64,000 nucleotides of DNA from Arthrobacter sp. EM1 (lineage in GTDB: Bacteria > Actinomycetota > Actinomycetes > Actinomycetales > Micrococcaceae), in contig NZ_CP124836.1 of the NCBI RefSeq assembly GCF_029964055.1, positions 3,720,001-3,784,000 of the forward strand. The letters run 5' to 3'. The translations under genes were made by a program, and so were the position numbers. Of this stretch, positions 9,926-18,438 are shown one piece after another. Below the pieces are notes generated by a model. It had not been told where the DNA came from. It searched no databases and saw nothing but the letters and a program-made list of their open reading frames with translations. Position 1 is the stretch's first letter, and each line of letters starts with the position of its first letter.

Positions 9926-11398
9926 ATGCGCTCCGACGTCACTTCCAAGCCGCACGGCGATCCCGCGCCGGCCCGCGTTGCGGTCGCCGCCGCCGCCGCG
10001 CCGCCGGCAAAGATGTCCCGGGAATCGGTCACAGTCATCGCCACCCTGCTGGTGGCTACCTTTGTGGTGATCCTTAACGAAACCATCATGAACGTCGCGC
10101 TCCAGCGGCTGATGGTGGATCTTGGGATCACGGCACCCACCGTGCAGTGGCTGTCCACTGGCTTTATGCTCACCATGGCCGTAGTGATTCCCACGACGGG
10201 TTTTATCCTGCAACGGCTCTCCACCCGCGCGGTGTTTATGCTGGCGATGGGGCTGTTCTCCGGCGGCACGCTGCTCGCGGCGCTGGCCCCGGGATTCGAA
10301 ATCCTCCTGCTTGCCCGGATCGTCCAGGCCGGCGGTACAGCCATTATGGTGCCGCTGCTGATGACCACCATCCTCACCCTGGTTCCGGTGGCCCGCCGCG
10401 GCTTTGTGATGGGCAATGTGAGCATCGCCATCTCGGTGGCACCGGCCATGGGCCCCACGGTGTCCGGACTGATCCTTGAGCACTTCTCCTGGCGCTTTAT
10501 GTTCGTTTTTGTCCTGCCGATCGCGCTGGCCGCCTTCGCCATCGGCGCCAAGTACCTGACCAACATTGGCGAGAATAAAAAGACCAGGCTTGACGCGGCG
10601 TCGGTGCTGCTGACCGTTCCGGCTTTCGGTGGCCTCGTCTACGGACTGAGCCAGATCGGCGGCGGCCAGGGCGGTCCTGGCGCGCCTGCCGTTATCGCGC
10701 TGGCCGTGGGCATCCTTGCCCTCACGGCGTTTGTGTTCCGGCAGTTGCGGCTGCAGAAGGCCGGGGCGCCGCTGCTGGACCTGCGTGCCTTTCGCCTGCG
10801 GATGTTCACCGTCTCCGTGCTGCTCCTCGTGGTTGCCATGATCGCCCTGTTCGGCGCCGTGATCCTTCTGCCGTTGTACCTGCAGGAGGTTCGCGGCCTG
10901 TCGTCACTGGAGACGGGGCTCTCGCTGCTCCCCGGCGGGCTCGCGATGGGCCTGCTGGGCCCGTTCATTGGGCGGACTTTCGACCAGGTGGGACCGCTGC
11001 CGCTGACCGTGACCGGTTCCATCATGCTGGTGGTGGCCCTGTTCCAGTTCTCCTTGCTGGATGCTGGCACTCCGGTCGGTTGGATCATCACCCTGCACGT
11101 GGGCCTCAGCCTCGGCCTGGCGCTGATCTTCACCCCGGCCTTCACCACCGGGCTGAACCCGTTGCCGCCGCACCTTTACTCGCATGGTTCGGCCATCATG
11201 AACACCTTGCAGCAGGTGGCGGGTGCCGCCGGAACGGCGTTGCTCGTTTCGATCTACGCTGTGGTGTCAGCCGGCTCGGGCGTTGTCGCGGGAATGCACG
11301 CGGCGTTCCTCACGGCCTCGGCCATCGCCGTTGCCGCCGTTGTGCTGGCCGCCATGATGCGCAAGACGGCAGCGGTGGAACACCCCGCCGCCGGCTAA
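9926..11398 (+). CDS. MFS transporter, DHA2-type (EmrB/QacA-like) drug exporter
   Basis: A 490-residue polytopic membrane protein, long enough for 12-14 helices. The segment LNETIMNVALQRLMVDLGI and the following WLSTGFMLTMAVVIPTTGFI are typical of the EmrB/QacA proton-coupled multidrug exporters. The substrate is unknown. ATG 9926 follows AGGGA at good spacing. It is monocistronic and converges on the hydrolase gene; the shared 34-bp gap contains a hairpin. Confidence 0.88.
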   Translation: MRSDVTSKPHGDPAPARVAVAAAAAPPAKMSRESVTVIATLLVATFVVILNETIMNVALQRLMVDLGITAPTVQWLSTGFMLTMAVVIPTTGFILQRLSTRAVFMLAMGLFSGGTLLAALAPGFEILLLARIVQAGGTAIMVPLLMTTILTLVPVARRGFVMGNVSIAISVAPAMGPTVSGLILEHFSWRFMFVFVLPIALAAFAIGAKYLTNIGENKKTRLDAASVLLTVPAFGGLVYGLSQIGGGQGGPGAPAVIALAVGILALTAFVFRQLRLQKAGAPLLDLRAFRLRMFTVSVLLLVVAMIALFGAVILLPLYLQEVRGLSSLETGLSLLPGGLAMGLLGPFIGRTFDQVGPLPLTVTGSIMLVVALFQFSLLDAGTPVGWIITLHVGLSLGLALIFTPAFTTGLNPLPPHLYSHGSAIMNTLQQVAGAAGTALLVSIYAVVSAGSGVVAGMHAAFLTASAIAVAAVVLAAMMRKTAAVEHPAAG

Positions 11399-11410
11399 CG
11401 CGGCATGTTG

Positions 11411-11444
11411 TTCGCCAGCCGGCTGTATACAGCTAGCTGGCGAA
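11411..11444. terminator. convergent-gene hairpin
   Basis: TTCGCCAGC (11411-11419) pairs with GCTGGCGAA (11436-11444), with an inner GCTG/CAGC pair. It lies between the convergent exporter and hydrolase genes and covers the hydrolase stop codon. There is no long T-run on either strand, so bidirectional termination is an inference. Confidence 0.55.
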
Positions 11445-12266
11445 AAAGGCGCTGAGTTCGGAGATGAGCTTGTCCGGTGCCTTGTTCACGCCGTCGTGCC
11501 CCATGCCCGGAAGAATGGTGTAGCTGGACCCGGAGAGGACCTCGTGGATCTGGGCGCAGGCCACGCCGAAGTATGCCGGGCTTTTTTCGCCAACAACTAT
11601 CAGTGTCTCCAGGGGCAGTTCCAGGAAGGGTTCGGCCGGCATGTCGGCGGCGATGATGGCCTTGATTTCCCGGACGCCGGTCTTCATCAGCTCGCGCATC
11701 TGCTTGCCGAGCGGGGTGCCGGCGGCCAGCTTGTTGGCCAAGGTCAGCATGGACAGCGGCATCCTGGACAGGGCGCTGCCGGTCTCCAGGCCCCGGAGCA
11801 GGACGGCCAAGGCGCGGTCGTCGTCACCTGCTTCGGTCGCCTTCTCGTATTCGGTAGTCCAGTCAGCGGTGACGCTGTGGTTTACGGAGACGGCGGGATC
11901 GTAGACCGCGAGCCGTTCCACCGGCAGGGTGCGGGCAGCGTGCAACGCCACCGCGCCGCCGAAGCTGTGCCCAAAAACGTCGGTACTGGACGTGTGCTTC
12001 ATAACCACATCCAGGTCGCGGATGTCAACGTCGAGGGTGTAGTCCTCCGGCTGCGGTGAGGAGGAACCCCGCCCGCGCCGGTTAAAGGTGTGCACCGGGC
12101 GGCCCAGGGACGTACTGAGTTTTTGCGCAAAGCGGGTGTAGTCGGCGGCCGTCACCATGGAGGCCGGAACAACAACGACGCCGGAACCCGCCGAGGCCAG
12201 CTCGGCGCCCGTACTGAAAAGCTCGATCGTTCCACCGTCGGGGGTCCTGATGTTCTCGCGGGTCAT
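11433..12266 (-). CDS. alpha/beta fold hydrolase
   Basis: A 277-residue cytosolic hydrolase with the nucleophile elbow GHSFGG (catalytic Ser101) and a C-terminal GMGHDG that supplies the histidine near residue 258. An oxyanion-type region precedes NRRGRGSSS. The substrate cannot be told from sequence. It is 25 bp downstream of tdk on the same strand and may be cotranscribed. Confidence 0.85.
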   Translation of the reverse strand: MTRENIRTPDGGTIELFSTGAELASAGSGVVVVPASMVTAADYTRFAQKLSTSLGRPVHTFNRRGRGSSSPQPEDYTLDVDIRDLDVVMKHTSSTDVFGHSFGGAVALHAARTLPVERLAVYDPAVSVNHSVTADWTTEYEKATEAGDDDRALAVLLRGLETGSALSRMPLSMLTLANKLAAGTPLGKQMRELMKTGVREIKAIIAADMPAEPFLELPLETLIVVGEKSPAYFGVACAQIHEVLSGSSYTILPGMGHDGVNKAPDKLISELSAFFAS

Positions 12267-12291
12267 GCTTCGAGCCTAGCCGAGGCTGTAG

Positions 12292-12966
12292 CTACGGCGT
12301 AGTAGGTTCCCGCGGGGCGGCCGGGGAACCAACGGCGGTCTGGGTGCCGAGCCGCCCGCCGGAGGCCTCAAGGTAGCAGGAGCCGCACAGCGATTCGTAC
12401 CAGACGTCCTGGCCGTCGATCGCTACCTGTTCGCCGTCGAAGACCACCGCATCTCCCACCCGGCGGGTATTAAAGATGGCCTTGCGGCCGCAGCGGCAGA
12501 TGGTTTTGAGTTCCTCGAGGGTATGTGCGATCTCCAGCAGGCGCAGCGATCCCGGGAACGCCCGGGTGCGAAAGTCGGTGCGGATGCCGTAGGCCAGCAC
12601 GGGAACGTTATCCAGGACGGCGATCCGGAAGAGGTCGTCCACCTGGTCCGGTTCGAGGAATTGGGCCTCATCCACCAGCAGGCACGCGACCGGCTGCGTG
12701 TCGACGTGCTTAAGCAGGGCGTCGGGGTCATCGCCATGGGCGCGGGCGGTGAACAGCGCCCGCGCGGACCCCCCGGCCGGGATCTGGAAATCCACCGAAC
12801 GGGTCATGCCCAGCCGGGACACAACGTCGGAGTCGCCCTTGGTGTCCACACCCGGCTTCGCCAGCAGCACCCGCTGGCCGCGTTCCTCGTAGTTGAAGGC
12901 GGCCTGAAGCAGCCCCGTTGACTTGCCGGAGTTCATCGCGCCGTAGCGGAAGTAGAGCTTGGCCAA
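12292..12966 (-). CDS. tdk: thymidine kinase
   Basis: Type II (TK1-like) salvage enzyme phosphorylating thymidine to dTMP. The 224-residue protein has the P-loop GAMNSGKST at residues 9-17, the Walker B-like LLVDEAQFL, and structural-zinc cysteines in CRCG and CGSC. A long in-frame extension reaches 13206, but the TTG at 12966 is the true start: it opens the conserved MAKLYFRYG and follows AAAGGA with about 5 nt spacing. The divergent lysS gene shares the upstream gap. Confidence 0.93.
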   Translation of the reverse strand: MAKLYFRYGAMNSGKSTGLLQAAFNYEERGQRVLLAKPGVDTKGDSDVVSRLGMTRSVDFQIPAGGSARALFTARAHGDDPDALLKHVDTQPVACLLVDEAQFLEPDQVDDLFRIAVLDNVPVLAYGIRTDFRTRAFPGSLRLLEIAHTLEELKTICRCGRKAIFNTRRVGDAVVFDGEQVAIDGQDVWYESLCGSCYLEASGGRLGTQTAVGSPAAPREPTTP

Positions 12967-13151
12967 GGGGGTCCTTTCGAAAGGGTCGCCCACCGATTGT
13001 AAAGGCGCGCCCTGCAACGGCCCAGCAGCGGGAGGCCCGCTACCGCCGTGGGGGCTGTTGGCCGGACTTGCCACCGCCGGGAGAATGATCCGCAAGCGGC
13101 CATGGCCGGGCGGGACCTGTGCGGGCAGAATCCCCGGTAAACTTGGGGATT

Positions 13152-14684
13152 GTGACTTCCCAAAACACCTCCGCCCCGCAGCCCGCCGCCGACTCCCACG
13201 ACGCAAGCGAGCAGACTCGCGTCCGGATGGAGAAACGCGCCAAGCTGATCGAGCGCGGCGTAGAGGCGTATCCGGTGGGCGTGGATCGCACCCATGCGCT
13301 GGCGGAAGTCCGGGAGAAGTACGCCCACCTGCAGGCCGACGAAACCACCGGCGACGTCGTTGGGGTGACCGGCCGCATCGTTTTTATCCGCAACACCGGC
13401 AAGCTCTGCTTCGCCACGCTCCAGGAGGGTGGTGCTGACGGCAAAGCGGTCCGGTTGCAAGTCATGCTGAGCCTGGCCAACATCGGTGAGGACGCGCTCG
13501 CCGACTGGAAGGCCCTCGTTGACCTCGGCGACCACGTGTTCATCCAGGGCGAGGTGATCTCCTCGCGGCGCGGCGAGCTCTCCGTGATGGCCGGGTCCTG
13601 GTCCATGGCGTCCAAGGCGCTGCGCCCGTTGCCGGTGCTGCACGCCGAGCTCAACGAGGAAACCCGCGTCCGCCAGCGCTATGTGGACCTTATTGTCCGC
13701 GACGAGGCCCGCGAAATGGTCTATACCCGGGCCGCGATCACGCGTTCCATCCGCGAGACCCTGCATCGCCAGGGTTACGTCGAGGTGGAAACGCCGATGC
13801 TGCAGCTGGTCCACGGCGGCGCGACGGCCCGCCCGTTCGAGACGCACATGAATGCGTTTGACCAGAAGATGACCCTGCGGATCGCCACCGAGCTCTACCT
13901 CAAGCGCACGGTTGTGGGCGGGATCGACCGCGTCTATGACATGGGCCGCGTCTTCCGCAACGAGGGTGTGGACTCTACCCACAGCCCGGAATTCACCACC
14001 CTGGAAAGCTACGAGGCCTGGGCGGACCAGTTCGTGATGGCGGACCGGATCAAGGAACTAATCCTCGACGCCGCGGACGCTGCGGGCGTGGGCCGGGTCC
14101 TGCAGTCCGAGGCTGGCGAAATCAACCTCGACGGCGACTGGGCCTGGATGGCCGTCTACCCGGGCCTTTCCGAAACCGTTGGCCAGGAGATTACCCCCGA
14201 GACCCCTGCGTCGGAGTTGCTGGCGCTGGCCGCCAGGCACGAGGTCAAGGTCGACGCGGCCTGGGATGCGGAAAAGCTTGTGGTGGAGCTGTTCGGCGAA
14301 CTCGTTGAGCCGACGCTGCTTAATCCCACTTTCGTGTACGACTACCCGCCTTCCGCCCAGCCGCTGGCGCGGCAGCACCGGACGGATGACCGGCTGATTG
14401 AAGCGTGGGACCTCATCATCGGCGGCATGGAGCGCGGTACGGCATTCTCCGAGCTCATTGATCCGGTGATCCAGCGCGAACGGCTTACCGAGCAGTCCCG
14501 CCGCTCCGCCGCCGGCGACGTAGAGGCCATGCAGCTGGACGAGGACTTCCTCCGCGCGCTGGAGTACGGCGCCCCGCCGATGGGCGGGATCGGGCTGGGC
14601 ATCGACCGGCTGGTGATGCTCTTCACCGGCGCGGGCATCCGCGAGACCATACTCTTCCCGCTGCTGAAGCCCGAGGGACACTGA
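13152..14684 (+). CDS. lysS: lysyl-tRNA synthetase, class II
   Basis: Charges tRNA-Lys with lysine. The 510-residue protein has the N-terminal OB-fold anticodon-binding domain (about residues 60-170), then the class II catalytic core with the RVFRNEG motif and the C-terminal motif 3 GGIGLGIDRLVM. GTG 13152 gives the usual MTSQNTS start; an earlier in-frame start at 13119 lacks support. The cognate tRNA-Lys lies elsewhere in the window at 46883. Confidence 0.96.
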   Translation: MTSQNTSAPQPAADSHDASEQTRVRMEKRAKLIERGVEAYPVGVDRTHALAEVREKYAHLQADETTGDVVGVTGRIVFIRNTGKLCFATLQEGGADGKAVRLQVMLSLANIGEDALADWKALVDLGDHVFIQGEVISSRRGELSVMAGSWSMASKALRPLPVLHAELNEETRVRQRYVDLIVRDEAREMVYTRAAITRSIRETLHRQGYVEVETPMLQLVHGGATARPFETHMNAFDQKMTLRIATELYLKRTVVGGIDRVYDMGRVFRNEGVDSTHSPEFTTLESYEAWADQFVMADRIKELILDAADAAGVGRVLQSEAGEINLDGDWAWMAVYPGLSETVGQEITPETPASELLALAARHEVKVDAAWDAEKLVVELFGELVEPTLLNPTFVYDYPPSAQPLARQHRTDDRLIEAWDLIIGGMERGTAFSELIDPVIQRERLTEQSRRSAAGDVEAMQLDEDFLRALEYGAPPMGGIGLGIDRLVMLFTGAGIRETILFPLLKPEGH

Positions 14685-14686
14685 CC

Positions 14687-14875
14687 ATGGACTATGTCGC
14701 CGTATTGCTTCCTTCCGTGGTCGTTGGGTTGATTTTCTGGTTCGCCATGAAGTCGATCTTTAATGCCGATAAATCCGAGCGCCAGGCCGAGGCGCGTGCC
14801 CAGGCGGAAGCCGATGGAAATACCCCCGACGCCGCTACGCGCCGGCGCGAGGGCCATTCCAACGATCCGAACTAA
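14687..14875 (+). CDS. small single-span membrane protein
   Basis: A 62-residue protein beginning 2 nt after lysS. Residues 3-25 form a hydrophobic helix; the rest is a charged, Ala/Glu/Arg-rich cytoplasmic tail. No family is recognised. Tight coupling to lysS and normal codon use support translation, and the operon ends in a hairpin just downstream. Confidence 0.75.
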   Translation: MDYVAVLLPSVVVGLIFWFAMKSIFNADKSERQAEARAQAEADGNTPDAATRRREGHSNDPN

Positions 14876-14894
14876 TAGCAGGCTATTCCGCCTT

Positions 14895-14919
14895 GGGTTT
14901 TCCTTTGGAAACCCTTTTT
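14895..14919 (+). terminator. intrinsic terminator after the lysS operon
   Basis: GGGTTT (14895-14900) pairs with AAACCC (14909-14914) around an 8-nt loop and is followed by TTTTT, a classic Rho-independent terminator separating lysS from lsr2. Confidence 0.8.
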
Positions 14920-14923
14920 CGCT

Positions 14924-14953
14924 TTGACTCGTTGCCATAAAGCGGAGGATACT
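14924..14953 (+). promoter_or_regulatory. candidate promoter of lsr2
   Basis: TTGACT (14924-14929) and GATACT (14948-14953) are separated by 18 bp, a good vegetative-type promoter in an unusually AT-rich gap. It starts right after the preceding terminator and leaves a leader of about 50 nt before the lsr2 ATG. Confidence 0.55.
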
Positions 14954-15011
14954 TCTAAGAAGTTTCATCCGGATTTCCTTGATACTCATCCTTTTGGAAA
15001 GAGAGTCTTTA

Positions 15012-15338
15012 ATGGCACAGAAAGTAAAAATCATCCTTGTTGATGATCTGGATGGGGGCTCCGCGGACGAGACCGTCCGGTTTGGCCTTGACGGCGTCAG
15101 CTACGAAATCGACCTGTCATCGGAAAATGCATCAGAACTGCGCTCCGCAGTTGAGCGGTTTGCCGGCCACGCGCGCAAGACGTCGAGCGGCCGCGCCACG
15201 CGCACCAAAATTTCATCCGGCCGGAACCAGGACTCTGCCCAGATTCGGCAGTGGGCCCGCGATAACGGCTATGCGGTAAACAGCCGCGGCCGTATTCAGG
15301 CTGAAATTCAGGAAGCCTATCAAAAGGCGAATTCCTAG
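15012..15338 (+). CDS. lsr2: Lsr2 family nucleoid-associated protein
   Basis: A 108-residue H-NS-like xenogeneic silencer of actinobacteria that binds AT-rich minor grooves. The N-terminal dimerisation part (KVKIILVDDLDGGSADETV, residues 4-22) and the C-terminal DNA-binding part with the AT-hook-like RGR in NSRGRIQAEI are both clear. ATG 15012 was preferred to an upstream in-frame start because of GGAAAGAG just ahead. The AT-rich upstream region could allow autoregulation (inference). Confidence 0.95.
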   Translation: MAQKVKIILVDDLDGGSADETVRFGLDGVSYEIDLSSENASELRSAVERFAGHARKTSSGRATRTKISSGRNQDSAQIRQWARDNGYAVNSRGRIQAEIQEAYQKANS

Positions 15339-15396
15339 CCCTTGGGCCGGGAACCTTCCGCCGTTTGATGAAGCGGTTTGGCGTAATGCCAATACC

Positions 15397-15435
15397 CATA
15401 ACGATGCCCCCGCTGACGGCAGGGGCATCGTTATG
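15397..15435 (+). terminator. strong hairpin downstream of lsr2
   Basis: A perfect 14-bp stem, CATAACGATGCCCC (15397-15410) with its complement at 15422-15435, closes an 11-nt loop. No T-run follows, so it may terminate weakly or stabilise the lsr2 mRNA 3' end. The whole 351-bp gap 15339-15689 otherwise holds a second 7-bp inverted repeat (15453-15459 with 15476-15482), GC-rich sequence, and the clpC leader; I find no gene in it. Confidence 0.7.
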
Positions 15436-15689
15436 TCCGCCCGCGCTGACCGGGCCGGCGCGTTCCCGCCCGGTTGCCGGCCAAAGGCGCAGGTCCGAAC
15501 CGGGGGCTGGCCGCGTGCTGCGTCCCGGGAGACGCAGCGGGGCAGGGGCGCCGCCGGGGCCGGCAGCCCGTGTTTGGGCGGGCAGCTGGCCCCGCAGCGG
15601 CGTCCCGGTTTCCCCTGTGGCGAACAAGCCCCAAAATTTGAACCCGGCCACGTAGCATCAAAGTACGTCGTTTCTAGGAGTGTGGCGAA

Positions 15690-18182
15690 ATGTTTGAGCG
15701 ATTTACGGACCGTGCCCGTCGCGTAGTTGTGCTTGCCCAAGAAGAGGCACGCATGCTGAACCACAATTACATTGGTACCGAACACATCCTCTTGGGTCTG
15801 ATCCATGAAGGTGAAGGTGTTGCGGCCAAAGCCCTTGAGTCCTTGAGCATCTCGCTCGACGGCGTTCGCGAGCAGGTACAGGAGATCATCGGCCAGGGCC
15901 AGCAAGCCCCGTCCGGACACATCCCCTTTACCCCCCGCGCCAAGAAGGTCCTGGAGCTCTCGCTTCGCGAAGCGCTGCAGCTGGGCCACAACTACATCGG
16001 CACGGAGCACATCCTGCTCGGCCTCATCCGTGAGGGTGAAGGCGTTGCCGCCCAGGTGCTGGTCAAGCTCGGTGCGGACCTCAACCGCGTCCGCCAGCAG
16101 GTCATCCAGCTGCTCTCGGGCTACCAGGGGAAGGAGACCACCGGTGCCGGTGTTGGCCCCGGCCAGGCCGAAGGCACCCCGGCCGGCTCCGTTGTGCTGG
16201 ACCAGTTCGGCCGCAACCTGACCCAGGCTGCACGTGAGAACAAGCTGGACCCGGTTATCGGGCGCGAATCCGAAATGGAACGCGTGATGCAGGTCCTCTC
16301 CCGCCGCACCAAGAACAACCCGGTGCTGATCGGCGAGCCCGGCGTCGGCAAGACTGCCGTCGTCGAAGGCCTCGCCCAGGCCATTGTCCGTGGCGACGTT
16401 CCGGAGACCATCAAGGACAAGCAGCTGTACACGCTGGACCTTGGTTCCCTCGTGGCCGGTTCACGCTACCGCGGTGACTTCGAGGAGCGTCTCAAGAAGG
16501 TCCTTAAGGAAATCCGCACCCGCGGGGACATTATCTTGTTCATCGATGAAATCCACACCCTCGTGGGCGCGGGTGCTGCTGAAGGCGCCATCGATGCGGC
16601 CTCAATCCTGAAGCCCATGCTGGCCCGCGGCGAGCTCCAGACCATCGGTGCCACCACGCTGGACGAGTACCGCAAGCACATCGAGAAGGACGCCGCGCTG
16701 GAGCGCCGGTTCCAGCCGATCCAGGTCAAGGAACCCTCTGTGGCGCACGCGATCGAGATCCTCAAGGGCCTCCGCGACCGGTATGAGGCGCACCACCGCG
16801 TCACCATCACCGACGGCGCCCTCGCCTCGGCCGCGAGCCTTTCCGAGCGCTACATCTCGGACCGCTTCCTGCCGGACAAGGCGATCGACCTGATCGATGA
16901 GGCCGGCGCGCGGCTGCGTATCCGCCGGATGACGGCCCCGCCGGAGCTCAAGGTCATGGACGAGAAGATTGCGGCCATGAAGCTGGAGAAGGAATCCGCT
17001 ATTGACGCGCAGGACTTCGAAGGTGCTGCCGCGCTTCGCGACAAGGAGCAGAAACTCATTGTTGAGCGGGCCGAGAAGGAACGCCAATGGAAAACCGGCG
17101 GCATGGATGACATCTCCGAGGTGGATGAGGATCTCATCGCCGAGGTGCTGGCGAACTCCACCGGCATCCCGGTCTTCAAGCTGACCGAGGAAGAGTCCTC
17201 GCGGCTGCTGAAGATGGAAGACGAGCTGCACAAGCGCGTCGTCGGCCAGGACGAGGCCATCAAGTCCCTTTCCCAGGCGATCCGCCGCACCCGTGCAGGC
17301 CTGAAAGACCCGAAGCGTCCGGGTGGTTCGTTCATCTTCGCCGGCCCCACCGGCGTCGGCAAGACCGAGCTAGCCAAGGCACTGGCCGAATTCCTCTTCG
17401 GTGAGGAAGACGCCCTGATCACCCTGGACATGTCCGAGTACTCGGAGAAGCACACGGTGTCGCGTCTCTTCGGAGCCCCTCCGGGCTACGTCGGCTACGA
17501 GGAAGGCGGCCAGCTGACCGAGAAGGTCCGCCGTCGTCCGTTCTCCGTGGTGCTGTTCGACGAAGTTGAGAAGGCGCACGCCGACCTCTTCAACTCGCTG
17601 CTGCAGATCCTGGAGGACGGCCGCCTGACCGACTCCCAGGGCCGGGTGGTGGACTTCAAGAACACCGTGATCATCATGACCACCAACCTCGGCACCCGGG
17701 ACATCTCCAAGAGTGTTGCCACCGGCTTCCAGTCGGGCACGGACACGCAGACCGGGTACAACCGGATGCGGGCCCGCGTGACCGAGGAGCTCAAGCAGCA
17801 CTTCCGCCCCGAGTTCCTGAACCGTGTTGACGACGTTGTGGTATTCCCGCAGCTGACCCAGGACGAGATCATCGAGATCGTGGACATGTTCGTCGGCCGG
17901 TTGGAGAAGCGCCTCAAGGACAAGGACATGGGCATCGAGCTCACGCCCGCGGCCAAGATCCTGCTCGCAACCCGCGGCTACGACCCCGCCATGGGTGCCC
18001 GGCCGCTGCGCCGGACCATCCAGCGCGAGATCGAGGACCAGCTCTCCGAGAAGATCCTCTTCGGCGAAATCCACGCTGGCGACATCGTGATGGTGGATGT
18101 GGAAGGCGAAGGCGACGACGCCAAGTTCACCTTCGCCGGCAACACGAAGCCGCTGATCCCGGAGATCGCTCCGAGCGTCTAA
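15690..18182 (+). CDS. clpC: ATP-dependent Clp protease ATP-binding subunit ClpC
   Basis: Hsp100 unfoldase that feeds substrates to ClpP. The 830-residue protein has two N-terminal Clp repeats (each with [14 protein letters not shown]), the first AAA+ domain with Walker A GEPGVGKT at 215-222, a UVR-type coiled-coil middle region (about residues 425-460), and the second AAA+ domain with GPTGVGKT at 552-559. The ATG is preceded by AGGAG. It is flanked by hairpins on both sides and so is probably monocistronic. Confidence 0.97.
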   Translation: MFERFTDRARRVVVLAQEEARMLNHNYIGTEHILLGLIHEGEGVAAKALESLSISLDGVREQVQEIIGQGQQAPSGHIPFTPRAKKVLELSLREALQLGHNYIGTEHILLGLIREGEGVAAQVLVKLGADLNRVRQQVIQLLSGYQGKETTGAGVGPGQAEGTPAGSVVLDQFGRNLTQAARENKLDPVIGRESEMERVMQVLSRRTKNNPVLIGEPGVGKTAVVEGLAQAIVRGDVPETIKDKQLYTLDLGSLVAGSRYRGDFEERLKKVLKEIRTRGDIILFIDEIHTLVGAGAAEGAIDAASILKPMLARGELQTIGATTLDEYRKHIEKDAALERRFQPIQVKEPSVAHAIEILKGLRDRYEAHHRVTITDGALASAASLSERYISDRFLPDKAIDLIDEAGARLRIRRMTAPPELKVMDEKIAAMKLEKESAIDAQDFEGAAALRDKEQKLIVERAEKERQWKTGGMDDISEVDEDLIAEVLANSTGIPVFKLTEEESSRLLKMEDELHKRVVGQDEAIKSLSQAIRRTRAGLKDPKRPGGSFIFAGPTGVGKTELAKALAEFLFGEEDALITLDMSEYSEKHTVSRLFGAPPGYVGYEEGGQLTEKVRRRPFSVVLFDEVEKAHADLFNSLLQILEDGRLTDSQGRVVDFKNTVIIMTTNLGTRDISKSVATGFQSGTDTQTGYNRMRARVTEELKQHFRPEFLNRVDDVVVFPQLTQDEIIEIVDMFVGRLEKRLKDKDMGIELTPAAKILLATRGYDPAMGARPLRRTIQREIEDQLSEKILFGEIHAGDIVMVDVEGEGDDAKFTFAGNTKPLIPEIAPSV

Positions 18183-18195
18183 GCATTGGCCCAAC

Positions 18196-18230
18196 GGCCC
18201 CGTCTTCCTAACCAGGGAGGCGGGGCCTTT
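18196..18230 (+). terminator. intrinsic terminator after clpC
   Basis: GGCCCCG (18196-18202) pairs with CGGGGCC (18221-18227), with further partial pairing inward, followed by TTT. It starts 14 bp after the clpC stop. Confidence 0.75.
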
Positions 18231-18383
18231 GCGTTTGCAGCCTCGCCCCTTGCTCGGCACCGCGGCGGGTGCAGCTTGCTCGCCCGTCCCTCGCGTCGGC
18301 GCAAGCTACACAATGGCGCCTGCGCCTTCGCCTCCGCAGGTGGTCACCGCACTGAGCGCCGTGGTGGTATCTGAAAGTACCGT

Positions 18384-18398
18384 TTCACTCTTAGTGAA
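18384..18398. promoter_or_regulatory. palindrome, possible operator upstream of the S9 peptidase
   Basis: TTCACT and AGTGAA are perfect inverted repeats around CTT, 41 bp before the peptidase start. Size and position suit a repressor site. No regulator gene is adjacent, so the binding protein is unknown. Confidence 0.35.
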
Positions 18399-18438
18399 CT
18401 TGGTGTGATCCATGCCATAGCGGGTGTTGAATCGGTGC

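Noticed and set aside
12967..13206. N-terminal extension of thymidine kinase
   Set aside because: The extra 80 residues are Pro/Gly-rich and overlap the lysS start region; TTG 12966 with AAAGGA gives the conserved N-terminus.
15638..15668. clpC promoter or ClgR box
   Set aside because: A TTGAAC is present but no -10 lies at proper spacing, and no full ClgR-type site could be made out.
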